Below are positions 23,548 to 33,433 of a stretch of DNA of 64,000 bases, piece by piece. The position numbers and the translations under genes were made by a program. The stretch is from contig NZ_BBJP01000039.1 in assembly GCF_000739595.1 (NCBI RefSeq), forward strand, positions 1-64,000, written 5' to 3'. Every line of letters starts with the position of its first letter. Within the stretch, counting starts at the first letter, position 1. This DNA comes from Halorubrum halophilum. Lineage in GTDB: Archaea > Halobacteriota > Halobacteria > Halobacteriales > Haloferacaceae. The notes beneath the pieces were generated by a model, which saw only the letters and a list, made by a program, of their open reading frames with translations, was not told the DNA's origin and did no database searches.

Positions 23548-24498
23548 TTAGCGGAGTGAGAACCAATCAAGTAATAATCTATATTGATTTCTAACATACT
23601 TTCCTAGCCGATATGAGGTATGCCCACCCAGGGAAACGACGAACAGCAATATTGCCTCACTTGAAACAGGATTATACAGAATTGATCTGAATAGGTACCG
23701 TCTGGCTTCTGCATAATCTCCACGGTTCATTGCGGATCTTCCAATCCGTTTTAAAAACATGGATTTAAAATTATACATTACTCTTAGACTGTTACTCCTT
23801 GCTAACTCCTTATGTTTATCATATACTTTGGGATATGCGATATCACGTAATTCCTCATGTCGATCGCCGACCTGCTCATAGTCCCCAAATCTCCGGATCA
23901 CTAACGGCTCCGGAACAGACGCAAAGTGAGTAACGGATGATAAACGAATCCACCACTCTCTATCTTGCATGATCGGAAGATCGGGATCCGGCTTACCAAC
24001 AGAAGCGATCACATCTTTTTCAACAATTACTGCAGAAAAACCGCCGATTACGCCCCCAGAAAACAGGTACTGTTGTACGTTGCCGGTCTCCGTTGGAATT
24101 AAAGAGCGGATTTCATTCCTATTTTTATCAATGAATCTTTGCCCAGTGTAGACAACCTGTACTGATGGATTTTGACGGAGTTCATCAACTTGTTTTTTGA
24201 TCTTTGTTGATTCCCATCGGTCATCATCATCAAGAAATGCAATATACCTTCCGTTTGATTTCTCTATCCCTAAGTTACGGGCAACATTGGCACCATGATT
24301 TTCTTTGAGTCGTATGTATTTAACCTGGTTATCTTGTCTGTCTGCTATCCCAGGCTGTTGGGGTGATCCATCATCAACGATGAGTATTTCTATATTCGAA
24401 TAGGTTTGATTTAGTGCACTTTCTACCGCTTGGTTGAGCATCTTGGGTCGGTTATAGGTTGGGATAACAACACTAACTAAAGGAGGCTCTGAAGTCAT
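23548..24498 (-). CDS. Family 2 glycosyltransferase
   Basis: 316 residues. GT-A core: VSVVIPTYNRPKMLNQAVES, ILIVDDGSPQ, NHGANVARNLGIE, AFLDDDDRWE (DXD), and QDREWWIRLSSVTHFA with the ED/W motif. The C-terminal about 70 residues are helical with a possible membrane-associated segment. Typical surface-glycan GT2 found in capsule or N-glycan loci. AT-rich, like the GT4 gene that follows it. Confidence 0.9.
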   Translation of the reverse strand: MTSEPPLVSVVIPTYNRPKMLNQAVESALNQTYSNIEILIVDDGSPQQPGIADRQDNQVKYIRLKENHGANVARNLGIEKSNGRYIAFLDDDDRWESTKIKKQVDELRQNPSVQVVYTGQRFIDKNRNEIRSLIPTETGNVQQYLFSGGVIGGFSAVIVEKDVIASVGKPDPDLPIMQDREWWIRLSSVTHFASVPEPLVIRRFGDYEQVGDRHEELRDIAYPKVYDKHKELARSNSLRVMYNFKSMFLKRIGRSAMNRGDYAEARRYLFRSILYNPVSSEAILLFVVSLGGHTSYRLGKYVRNQYRLLLDWFSLR

Positions 24499-24599
24499 TT
24501 GTCTATGATGGTATCATAAGTTGAACAGGCGTGTTATATATCTGTTTGGCTACTCACCTTCTAATATGAATCTTAGTAATTCACAAATCTGGTTCGTTA

Positions 24600-25966
24600 G
24601 AACGTCTGCTTGCTGATGGTGTGCTTAGAACCAAGCAAGAAGACAGTGAGATTCACGAGGACCAGCTTCTTAACTTTCTCGTCACCTGGCTTGACGAGGA
24701 AGTTCCGCTCTCCTTAGCAAACAATGCTCAAACCATTTCTGAGGACCTCTGTCTCTACTCTCTGTGCTTCGAGTCAAGACGACCCTGCTGCTAACAATAG
24801 AGAATCCTGCTGCAAACATGATTCTCTACCATCTGCGACGAAGTTCGATCCGAAACGGCTCGAACGAGTCGTTAAAACGCTTTTTCGGAGGGACATCGAT
24901 GAACTGCTTCCTGGGCAGATGGAAGTCTACATAGACCTCTACCTGTGACCCTACATGGTGACGAAGACGATACGAATGGACTGCTCTGTTGAATCCGTAG
25001 ACAGCGCGGAGATCAGGGCTGAATACACGGCCATCAGACCCAGTAGTAACGGCTTCCCAGACGTAGACTTCGAACGATGGGTTGGTTTTAGGGAGCGAAA
25101 GCCGATTCAGACCCGCCAATTGTCGCTGACTCCTAGTCAAACGCCGATGCTAGTCTCCCGATTCGGCCGCAGTCCTCGGATTCAACACAGCAGTAATGGA
25201 TCTTCCACTTGGTAGCAATGCGTGGAACAACCGCGTTCTACGTCCACATGACATTCTTCGCGCGTGTAAAGAACAAACTCTACACGCTGGGATACGCCGT
25301 CTCGAAGACGCCGATACCGTCAGCAGTGTCCTCTTGAGTTCCTCGGTGCGCTCGACGGCCTTGCCACCGGGGTCAAAGAAGTCTACCTTGATCGCAGATT
25401 CTACGATGGTAAGTGTATCACACTGCTTCAAGAGTATAACTATGCGTACGTGATCCCGATCATCCGTGGGGTGAGACGATTCAGCAAGAGCTCTTAGAAT
25501 GGGTAATCGCGTCATTCAGCATGATTTGACGGGAAACTCGACGGGTCAACCTGGACCGTTGAGTTTCCCGTCTACGTCGACTGTACGTACCTGAACGTGA
25601 AGTATGATGACAACGACGTGGCGCGATACGGCTACGCCGCTGGCCTGCCGTTCATAGAGACTCCGCGAGACGCTCGATACCATTACCGCAAGCGATAGCG
25701 ACGACAACAATGTGAGATTCAACGGTAAGAGTTGTTGCACGTCGTGGTGAGTCTGCTGTTACAGAATATCTGGCGGTACTTACACCACGAATATGTGGCG
25801 ACGCCCCGCTGAGGCGTGCATCGCTCTATGGTGACTATACAAGGAGTTCGTCAATATGGCTCGACGGGCTGCGTGGACGACTCTCGCGGTACGTTGGGTC
25901 GTCCCCGCGAACCGGCTATCTGACGACCGGTTCCACCGGTAGTTACCAGCCAGAACCCTTCTCGAT
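24600..25966 (+). mobile_element. Decayed ISH3-like insertion sequence
   Basis: Fragments of an ISH3-family DDE transposase can be read along the plus strand in several frames: TKQEDSEIHEDQLLNFLVTW near the start, then LPGQMEVYIDL, FYVHMTFFARVKNKLYTLGY, VYLDREFYDGK-like sequence near 25390, DLTG...GPLSFP near 25530, and EFVNMARRAAWTTLAVRWV with DDRFHR and a stop at about 25850-25942. There are many frameshifts and stop codons, so it is dead. The IS5-like element at 25967 is inserted at its right side. Confidence 0.75.
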
Positions 25967-26895
25967 TGCTGTGTTGAATAGATACTGAGTCACGGTTACA
26001 GCGGCTCACATAGTGGTTCTATGTTGGTAATGGCGAACATCAAGACGATTTCACGGAACTGCCGATACCAGCCCAGCGCTCGCACGGCATCGCCGAGCGA
26101 GCGCTTGGTTGTCGAGTAGGATGTTTCGGCCATCCACCGCTGAGAGTAGTCCTTTGCCCGGTTCAGAGCGTTTTTCGCGGCTGCGTTCGCTGACGAGCCG
26201 CGATAATGAACGAGGTAATCGATGTCGTGTGCGGCGATTTCGTACTCGGTGTGCCAGTCTTGGAAGCCGTTATCGGCGGCGACGGACTGCAGGTCGTCCG
26301 CGTTTCGGCGGACGACCTGCGGTCCGGTCTTCGTGTCATGCTTCCACCGCGCTGTGATGTGAACGTCGAGAACAGCTAGTGATTCCACATCAGTCAATGT
26401 CGTCACTTTCAGCGTCTGTATCGTCCGTCCTGCCCGCTGGCGAAAGTACGAGGAGGCACGTCGCCGGTCGAAGAACGTGCTGTCGAGCGCAGCGTGTCCG
26501 GACTGCGGGTGCTGCTGCGCGGAAACGCGCAGCAGCGCCCGCTATACCCACATTTTCAGCCGATCAAACGACTTGTAGATCGTGCTGTAGTCTGGGAGAT
26601 CGTCTGGATCTAAGCCGAGTGCGTCACGAATCTCGGCCATATACTTCAGCCGATTCGGCGTTTCTCGGTAGCTGTGGCCGTCTTCGAGCCGAAGACAGTG
26701 TAGCACAACGTGTTTCCAGCGGGCGAACCCGCCGCTGGCGGGCTCGCCCGCGTGCTTTCCCAACGCTTGTTTGACTAGGCGACGACACTGCTCAACGAAG
26801 TCGAGGAGATCGACTTCCATGGACAGAATCGATTTCCTCGGCTTCGTCCTTCTACTCCGTGATAACAGCTGATTAGATCGCTATTCAACACAGCA
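25967..26895 (-). mobile_element. IS5-like insertion sequence with terminal repeats and 8-bp target duplication
   Basis: Terminal inverted repeats TGCTGTGTTGAATAG (25967-25981) and CTATTCAACACAGCA (26881-26895) are exact complements. The flanks carry a perfect 8-bp direct repeat TTCTCGAT (25959-25966 and 26896-26903), so insertion was recent enough to leave the target duplication unaltered. The element is 929 bp and holds one transposase gene with a premature stop. Confidence 0.9.
25996..26820 (-). pseudogene. IS5-like transposase broken by one amber codon
   Basis: Both open parts are in the same frame. The first (26820 to 26545) reads CRRLVKQALGKHAGEP, then YSTIYKSFDRLKMWV, then TAG at 26542-26544. 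The frame continues RALLRVSAQQHPQSGHAALD, STFFDRRRASSYFRQRAG and on to SVAADNGFQDWHTEY and AETSYSTTKRSLGDAV (C-terminal E region). The TAG most simply derives from a TGG (Trp). A total of 275 codons is normal for the family. Without readthrough the DDE domain is lost. Confidence 0.85.
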
Positions 26896-26903
26896 TTCTC
26901 GAT

Positions 26904-27155
26904 GGTTAGCAACTCTGTCGCGTCGCGGCTGACTGCCGCCAACAGCGACAGCTCTCGGTCGACTCATCCTAGATTCCTTCGTCGAGACCGTCAGTACAAC
27001 TGCTCCAATACAGAATTATGTTTCAGAAACAGCCAGCCGAGGATGCTTTGTGAGGTACTGACTTTTGTCTCAGCTATCAGCCTCAACTGCACAAGACACC
27101 TGACCGTCCCAGCGTATAGTACAGTTTTTGTCCTTGCTCTCAATAAACTCTGAAT
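26904..27155. other. Intergenic, possible IS remnant
   Basis: No convincing coding sequence. It follows the IS5-like element and may be the last part of the decayed ISH3-like element, but I see no recognisable terminal repeat. The end, rich in A and T (27100-27155), probably contains the promoter of the gene at 27156. Confidence 0.3.
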
Positions 27156-28055
27156 ATGAGATTCAAAGATAGAATACAAAGAACAATAAGAACACCTCAA
27201 CTCCTTGGACGAGGTCTGAACCGCCTCTTCCACCGACGTGGTGGCTGGCGAAATCATAACACAAACGGAATTGACCTATTCAGCGAAGACTGGGATAATT
27301 GTCTTCTACTTGATGCTTGCCCCTACGATTTATTCCAGTCTCACAACACCATCCCTGGAAAACTAGACTCTCGCACATCCCGGGCATCCGCAACTGTCGA
27401 ATTTCTTGAATCAACCGTAGCAGGTCGTGATCTCCGCGATACCGTCTATGTTACGGCGAATCCCCTGTATGAACGGAAAAACGATCGCGTTGCTTCGGAA
27501 TTCCATCGTGTTGTGAAGGTTTATGACGAAGATGGGTGGGATAGCGATATTCGGACTGTACTCCCAGAAACAATGACAGATCGTGTGCTATCTGTCGCAG
27601 AAAACTATCCCCACAAGCGCTTGTTAGCACACTATATTCAGCCACACTATCCATTTTTAGGGCCAACCGCAGACGAACACTTTGATCAAGACAGCCTCAA
27701 TATCTGGGACTCGATAATGGAGGGTAATAGTGATTACTCAGACGATCTCCTCAAGAAAGCGTTTGGAGAAACACTTGATGCTGTTCTGCCTGAAGTCGAA
27801 CGTGCGGTAGACAATTTAACTGGGAAGACCGTTGTATCTGCTGACCATGGCCAAATTATCGGTGACCGAGCATCTCCTATCCCAATTAAAGAATACGGTC
27901 ACCCTCGTGGGATCTACATTCCAGAGTTAGTAGAGGTACCATGGTTAGTTCGCGATGGGGAGCGGCGAGAGATTGTTGCTGAAGACAGCCAGGAAGTAGA
28001 GACAGATTCAGAGGTTGCTGCCGAGCGCCTTCGAGCGTTAGGCTATGCCGAATAA
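27156..28055 (+). CDS. Alkaline-phosphatase-superfamily (sulfatase-like) protein
   Basis: 299 residues. The metal-site signature is partly visible: WDNCLLLDACPYDLF near residue 50 (first Asp), VVSADHGQIIGD near 225 (D-H) and EYGHPRG near 250 (His). A middle HYIQPHYPFLGP segment fits the substrate region. This group of haloarchaeal proteins sits in glycan clusters and may add or remove phospho- or sulfo-groups; the nucleophile Cys/Ser/Thr is not clear here, though the Cys in DACPYD is a candidate. Paralogous to the gene at 31485 (LILDSCRFDYF, TADHGEMLGE, YIHGG). Confidence 0.75.
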   Translation: MRFKDRIQRTIRTPQLLGRGLNRLFHRRGGWRNHNTNGIDLFSEDWDNCLLLDACPYDLFQSHNTIPGKLDSRTSRASATVEFLESTVAGRDLRDTVYVTANPLYERKNDRVASEFHRVVKVYDEDGWDSDIRTVLPETMTDRVLSVAENYPHKRLLAHYIQPHYPFLGPTADEHFDQDSLNIWDSIMEGNSDYSDDLLKKAFGETLDAVLPEVERAVDNLTGKTVVSADHGQIIGDRASPIPIKEYGHPRGIYIPELVEVPWLVRDGERREIVAEDSQEVETDSEVAAERLRALGYAE

Positions 28056-28118
28056 CGTATATGGATAGCTCAATCTCAATTCAGTACGTTTACGCACCTG
28101 CTGTCAATTCCTGATATA

Positions 28119-29330
28119 ATGACTACCGCAAGGCGATACCGACACCACGACCCAAAACTACTTGCAGTCGCTACTGTCTTCTTCATAGGATTATTCCTCC
28201 CGAATTCCAGTCTTCCCCTCATCATTGGCTACCTTGCCGCCGCTTTCGCGTACACTACTATTCTGCTCTACACGCTTACCTGCGACACAACCATCACATT
28301 CCCTCGCTGGCTGCTGATTCTCACTATCCCCTTGATTGTTGGATGCTATCATGTCGCTAGCAACCCAACGCTCGGTATGCTTGTCCGGACTCTCGCGTTT
28401 GTCTCCCTCGCTTTCATTAACATTACGTACCTTCCCCAGGTCCTTCCAGAGCGATATTTCTATAGTGTATTCGCTCGTCTCGCCGCAGTAGTTGTCTGTA
28501 TTGGCCTGCTGCCAATCACTGGTCTCCCCACGACTGGAGTTGGGTTTGACCTCTCACTCTGGGATGGCCAGCCGTCGTTACTCGGCGTCCAGTTCCATCC
28601 GATAACGAGTATCTTCGACAACCCGAACTCCCTCGGGTTTGTCGCTCTCATCGGTACAATCTGTGCCGCAGCAGAACGCCGCCTCTACCAGACCCAGATC
28701 TCGCTTGGGTTGTTCGGCGTTTCGCTCTTCGGACTCGCCGCGAGCTACTATCGTACAGGATGGATCGCACTCGCTGCTGTTGCTGTCCTCTGGATCGCCT
28801 ACAGCGTACGGGGCCGCGTGTTCGTAGTGTGCTTGACGCTGCTAGGCGGCATAGCCGCACTCGTAGGACTGGCAATTACGTTCAAGCTACTTCCCGGCCC
28901 CGAAGTGCTCCAGTCACATGATTTGGGTAATCGGCGGGTACTCTGGTTAGCCGGTGTTGCCGTATTTGAGCAACGGCCAGTCCTTGGTTCGGGTTGGGGA
29001 ATGGCGCAACCCCTGATTCAGCCGTATTTTACTGGCTTTGAGGGGTATGGTGTCCACAACTCGTTCCTGCGGCTTTTCATCGAGACGGGACTAGTTGGTG
29101 GGGGAGCGTACCTCCTATTCCATGTGCTTGCGGCGACCCAGGCCGCTCGGTTTGTAACTGACGAGCGATCGGTGTTCCTGCTCGGGTTTGTCGTTGCCGC
29201 TGTAGGGACTCAGATGTTTGCCGGATTTACCCTGTTCGGGCTGTCGATGCGGTCCGCAATTGTCTCACTCACAATTGGATATGCACTTCGCAATACTGTT
29301 TCTGCATCGAATCAAGAACTAGGAGCGTAA
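28119..29330 (+). CDS. O-antigen ligase/polymerase-like membrane protein
   Basis: 403 residues with about ten hydrophobic segments (for example LLAVATVFFIGLFLPNSSLP, YLAAAFAYTTILLYTL, LWIAYSVRGRVFVVCLTLLG and GFVVAAVGTQMFAGFTLFG) and a periplasm-side loop GSGWGMAQPLIQPYFTGFEG followed by VHNSFLRLFIETGLVGGGAY, the hallmark Wzy_C/O-antigen ligase H-N-x-(F/L) motif. Probably polymerises or ligates glycan units outside the cell. 63 bp downstream of the AlkP-like gene on the same strand. Confidence 0.8.
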   Translation: MTTARRYRHHDPKLLAVATVFFIGLFLPNSSLPLIIGYLAAAFAYTTILLYTLTCDTTITFPRWLLILTIPLIVGCYHVASNPTLGMLVRTLAFVSLAFINITYLPQVLPERYFYSVFARLAAVVVCIGLLPITGLPTTGVGFDLSLWDGQPSLLGVQFHPITSIFDNPNSLGFVALIGTICAAAERRLYQTQISLGLFGVSLFGLAASYYRTGWIALAAVAVLWIAYSVRGRVFVVCLTLLGGIAALVGLAITFKLLPGPEVLQSHDLGNRRVLWLAGVAVFEQRPVLGSGWGMAQPLIQPYFTGFEGYGVHNSFLRLFIETGLVGGGAYLLFHVLAATQAARFVTDERSVFLLGFVVAAVGTQMFAGFTLFGLSMRSAIVSLTIGYALRNTVSASNQELGA

Positions 29331-29519
29331 AGCGAGTGAACTTACCTAGGCTCATCATCGTGATGTTGCCAAATACACCACACGGTTGGCAGCGACAGTT
29401 CGGTAATGGTAGATATCATCTAATTACAACCCAAATGTACCGACAAACTTGGTGTATACCGATTCGATTAGAGTTAGTTCGAGAAATGTTGGATCTATCT
29501 ACTGATAACTTTCTCGTCA

Positions 29520-29890
29520 GGTTGTTAGGGGTACTGTGAAAGTCACGACCTCGTAAACGGTCTTTGGATCTCGAACGTCGTCTTCGATGAATCGGTGCTC
29601 CGAGTCCTTTTTGTCGGCACCTCGTGGTGGACATCGAAGGTGTGGCGCTTGATCCCTTCTGCGTAGAAGGGTTCGACATCGGCCGGCACGGATACTGGAT
29701 CGGTAAATCGTCTTCCGAGCGGTTCCGTACGTGTTCATTGACCATATTTACGATATCGCCGATCTGCTGTCCGGCCTGTCGGACGTAGCTCTCCATCTGT
29801 GTGGTTCTCTCTAGCCTTCTCGAGTGAGGATCATCGTCGAACTCATCCAGCACCGTGCTCAGCCGCCGTCTGTATCTGCCGCTTATGACG
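29520..29890 (-). pseudogene. Unrecognised frameshifted remnant, relative at 55330
   Basis: One frame reads MESYVRQAGQQIGDIVNMVN, the next EPLGRRFTDPVSVPADVEPF, then YAEGIKRHTFDVHHEVP and PFTRS with a stop. A shorter relative lies at about 55330-55460 (DYVRQAGRWIGDVVKVVDEH, then TEPFGRRSIDPVSV). Both copies look frameshifted after ...NEHVRN/DEHLQN. The family was not recognised. It fills the gap between two glycan genes. Confidence 0.4.
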
Positions 29891-29891
29891 G

Positions 29892-31298
29892 TCATCCCTC
29901 GCTGTGCGCGTCACGGATGCACTCCAGTTCCTCGAGGATATTCCTCACTGAGTTCGACTCGAAGAACCACTCGCGATCGAACTGACTTGCAGTTGTCGAT
30001 CGCAACCCCCCGGCCAGCTCGTCGACGCTCTCGACTGTCGACGCCGCTCCGTCTTCCACAAGCGGTCGGAGTACGTCTGCTCCATCGGTTTCAAACACAA
30101 ACGTTTTCAGATCGAAACAGAGCCCCTCGTAGACAGCAGTCGATCCGACACCTATCTGCGCGCTCGACTCCGCGAAGAGTTGGTAGAGGGGTGGCTCGGA
30201 CTCCTCGATCACCCGTATATCTGACTCCGCGAGCCAGGGATACTCGTCCTCCCATCGATCGTACTCGCCCGGGTGGAGCTTGTAGACGACCTCGTGATCG
30301 ATCCGCTCGTCCTCATGTACCTCAAGGGCAAACCGCGATAGCTCGCGGCCGATCGTTCCCTGTGAGATGAACAGAAGCTGCTGTGAGCGTTCGACGTCGT
30401 CGTACGCATCGAGTCGCTCCTCGAGGTACGGGTAGCCGACGGGGATCACGCGGTTGTCGGGGATCGGAAACCGAGCGTTTTCGTTCCAGAACTCCCCGAA
30501 CGTCAGGAGGTAATCGGGGAACGTGGTCTTGGTTTCGCCTTCTGGGTAGGAGTAGCCGAAGTGGTGATTGTAGATTATACCGTGTTGGAGTTCGACGACC
30601 GGGATCCCCTTTCGCTTACACGCCTCGATGAGCGTCTCCTTCCCGTACGAGACGACCAAAACGACGACCTCGGGATCAACTCGGTCCAACAGGCGTTCGT
30701 ACAACGAGAGTGTCGTGTTCCGGACGTGGAGTGCTCTTCGAGCTTTTGAGACAACGTCGACATCGACGTCGAATCGCCGTCGGATCTCCGCTTCGGCTTC
30801 CCGAAGTCGTGAGGCGACATCGTCGGGGAGCGACGGTGACCGTAGTCCGAGTTTCCGTTGGAGGGTTCCCCCGTATTCGATGAGGTCGAGATACCGGAGG
30901 TTCTCCGTCTTCGCGGGGCTCCGATGGGACAGAAGGTGTGGCGTCTCCATATGGATGTAATCGAAGTTGCTCTGCTCGTGGATCGGATCGCAGTACAGAT
31001 CCCACCAGTAGCCGTCCTCCTCGAGCTTTCGGCGTTGATGGCCGAAGAAGAGAAAATTGTGTTCGTCGGCGAAATATGGGTTTCTGTAAACGGCGTTTTT
31101 TAGCCACATCGAGAAGCCATGGAGGTAGTCTTTGACTCCTCCACTCTCCGTGTGAGCTTGTCCTCGGCCATTTTTACGATCGATCTCTCGGAAGACGTCG
31201 AAACGTATTCGTTCCCATATTGGGATCCTATCTACATGTATTGAGAATAGATCCAACGTTTTTTCAAATTCCTTATAATCTTTAGGTGCCACACTCAT
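29892..31298 (-). CDS. GT-B-like capsule/surface polysaccharide synthesis protein
   Basis: 468 residues. The C-terminal half has a GT-B or CDP-glycerol-phosphotransferase-like pattern: VELQHGIIYNHHFGYSYP, LLFISQGTIGRELSRFA, VYKLHPGEYDRWEDEYP (the K-x-H-P motif) and SSAQIGVGSTAVYEGLCF. The N-terminal half (DKNGRG region, YRNPYFADEHNFLFFGHQRR) is less clear. Such proteins transfer sugars or polyol-phosphates in capsule-type loci. It is GC-rich, unlike its AT-rich neighbours. Divergent from the AlkP-like gene at 31485. Confidence 0.7.
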   Translation of the reverse strand: MSVAPKDYKEFEKTLDLFSIHVDRIPIWERIRFDVFREIDRKNGRGQAHTESGGVKDYLHGFSMWLKNAVYRNPYFADEHNFLFFGHQRRKLEEDGYWWDLYCDPIHEQSNFDYIHMETPHLLSHRSPAKTENLRYLDLIEYGGTLQRKLGLRSPSLPDDVASRLREAEAEIRRRFDVDVDVVSKARRALHVRNTTLSLYERLLDRVDPEVVVLVVSYGKETLIEACKRKGIPVVELQHGIIYNHHFGYSYPEGETKTTFPDYLLTFGEFWNENARFPIPDNRVIPVGYPYLEERLDAYDDVERSQQLLFISQGTIGRELSRFALEVHEDERIDHEVVYKLHPGEYDRWEDEYPWLAESDIRVIEESEPPLYQLFAESSAQIGVGSTAVYEGLCFDLKTFVFETDGADVLRPLVEDGAASTVESVDELAGGLRSTTASQFDREWFFESNSVRNILEELECIRDAHSEG

Positions 31299-31484
31299 CG
31301 ATTGATTTGTACTTCATTCTACGACGTAAATCTGTGACTATTCTCGCTCACTCTTCCTCTAGTGATTCAGTCTCTCTGGATAGATGTGATCACATTCACA
31401 TTTGCTTTTTGGTATCTGGAGCGTATTCTTCTCGCATAACGACACGTAAGGTTAATCCGAGTAGTTGTATTCTCTTCCTATATC

Positions 31485-32441
31485 ATGCGATCTGATCGTG
31501 CCATAGACCTACTAACCGAGGGGTTCCGTTCACCGGATAAAATAATACCTTACTTGGAAAAACGGTATTCTGCCTTTAAATATGGCGCATCAATATTGAA
31601 CCGTCCGCATCAGAAGAAATCTCTTCATGAGTTCATACAGCAAGACGAGTTTGCGATACTCATACTCGATTCCTGCAGATTTGACTACTTCCAACAGGAA
31701 GTCGGTGATTTCCTCGACGGTGATTTAAAGACAGTATACACTTCCGCTACTGCTACGAAAAATTATATTCAAACTGTTTGGGATGGTTCTTATCCTGACT
31801 TAACATATTTAACGGCGCTATCAGCTCCGACAGATCATACCTTTGAGCGTGACGGAGACGACTATCGACCGAGTGAACATTTCGATAACTTTGTACACGT
31901 CTGGCAGAACTATGAGAATAAAGAACTCGGTGCTGTTCCTCCTGAGGAGATGACAAAGGCTGCTTTACGCCAGAACGACGATCGAATGATCGTCCACTAC
32001 GTACAACCACATGCGCCGTATATTGGAGACTACCGACTACGGGAGGATAGCGACGATACGACATGGGGTGAAAGTCTTCAGGATATCTATGAGCGAATCG
32101 GCCGGTATGATTTAAATGACAAAACGATCTCTGATGAGGAGTTGAAAAAAGCATATCGTAGCAACTTATGTCGTGTACTTTCCTCGGTTCGTGAACTCGT
32201 TAGTCAATTGGATAGACCGGTCGTCGTCACCGCAGATCATGGTGAAATGTTGGGAGAAGGGGGACGATACATTCACGGCGGATCTCCGACTGAACAGTTA
32301 TGTACGCTCCCGTGGTTTGAAGTCGATGAATCGATAATCGGTACCACTTCATCAGATAATATCGAACAGGTTGATCAAACCGGGTCGGATTTCACGGAAC
32401 AGGACGTGGAAGAACAATTAAAAGATCTAGGATATTTATAG
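31485..32441 (+). CDS. Alkaline-phosphatase-superfamily (sulfatase-like) protein, second copy
   Basis: 318 residues. Metal-site pieces: FAILILDSCRFDYFQQEVG (first Asp and candidate Ser/Cys nucleophile), MIVHYVQPHAPYIGDYRL, VVVTADHGEMLGEGGRYIHG (D-H and H). C-terminal VEEQLKDLGYL resembles the AERLRALGYAE end of the copy at 27156. Identity between the two is moderate, so they are old duplicates or separately acquired. Flanked by AT-rich DNA. Probably modifies the surface glycan. Confidence 0.75.
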   Translation: MRSDRAIDLLTEGFRSPDKIIPYLEKRYSAFKYGASILNRPHQKKSLHEFIQQDEFAILILDSCRFDYFQQEVGDFLDGDLKTVYTSATATKNYIQTVWDGSYPDLTYLTALSAPTDHTFERDGDDYRPSEHFDNFVHVWQNYENKELGAVPPEEMTKAALRQNDDRMIVHYVQPHAPYIGDYRLREDSDDTTWGESLQDIYERIGRYDLNDKTISDEELKKAYRSNLCRVLSSVRELVSQLDRPVVVTADHGEMLGEGGRYIHGGSPTEQLCTLPWFEVDESIIGTTSSDNIEQVDQTGSDFTEQDVEEQLKDLGYL

Positions 32442-32559
32442 TTTTCAATATATTCTACACGTATCCTATTTAGACTATAATTATTGTTGACAAACGGTAC
32501 TACACGTTGATTTTGGAATAGTCGAAGCGTTTATTTATTTACCATCTGATCCGTGCTAC

Positions 32560-33270
32560 ATGGCCTTCACGCCTTCCCAGAGCCAGATCACCGAACTCGA
32601 AGAGCGAGGGATCGTGATTATCGATGACTATTTATCGGCTGAGAGGTGTAACGCTCTAAAAAAAGACATCGACGAATTACTCGAACGTGACTCAGTCGCC
32701 TGGGAAACGGGTAGTGTTGGCTACAGTGAACTCGCAGGGCGTGGTGAAGTCGTTGTCAATGAAAGAGCCGGTGAGAATGACGATGGTATGTTGGACATCT
32801 TTAATATTGATCTCGAGATTCAAGCAGTCGAGGATGTCAAAACCGATTCAGGGATCAATGAGCTCATTAATGAAGCGGCTTCTGAACCGTTCTCGCCGGA
32901 TAACATCAATGTCTACTATAACAAGGAAGTGACCGATACGCGTGATTTCCACGCGGATACATACGGTGGAAAGTTCAAGGCATTTGTCTACCTCACCGAC
33001 GTTCCAGACAAAAGCTACGGTCCATTTTCGTATATTCCGGGAACACATAAGACGTCTACTGTGAAGCAAAAATCGACATCTCTGCTAAATAAGGTGAAAG
33101 GCGATCCTTCGACTGATGCCGTGTTCTACGACGAGGACGAGGCGATCTACTGTACTGCTCCCAAAGGAACCTTGATCGTCGCAAATCAGGCGGGATACCA
33201 TCGTGGTACTCCCCAAGAGAAGGGACATACTCGTGTGTTGGTGAACACTTCGTATACGCCTGATAACTAA
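32560..33270 (+). CDS. PhyH-like Fe(II)/2-oxoglutarate dioxygenase
   Basis: 236 residues. N-terminal LEERGIVIIDDYLSAERCNA is the usual start of PhyH proteins. Iron ligands: H-x-D in DFHADTYGG and a distal His in AGYHRGTP, with Arg (GHTRVLVNTSY) for 2-oxoglutarate. A KAFVYLTDV strand and GPFSYIPGTHK loop complete the jelly roll. In glycan loci such enzymes hydroxylate sugars or lipids. Its place directly before the nonulosonate genes suggests it modifies that sugar; not proven. Confidence 0.85.
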   Translation: MAFTPSQSQITELEERGIVIIDDYLSAERCNALKKDIDELLERDSVAWETGSVGYSELAGRGEVVVNERAGENDDGMLDIFNIDLEIQAVEDVKTDSGINELINEAASEPFSPDNINVYYNKEVTDTRDFHADTYGGKFKAFVYLTDVPDKSYGPFSYIPGTHKTSTVKQKSTSLLNKVKGDPSTDAVFYDEDEAIYCTAPKGTLIVANQAGYHRGTPQEKGHTRVLVNTSYTPDN

Positions 33271-33433
33271 TTACTCTCTCGTTATCTGTAGATCAGCATG
33301 ATTTCTAGAATTTATACTCTATCTGTGCGAAATCGATCTCCCTATATGACAAGTTAATTGTGGAGTCAATTGACGTTGAATAGTGTGTCTCTCTATCGCA
33401 AAACATTCACGGCTTGAATTTGATCTCAGATTA

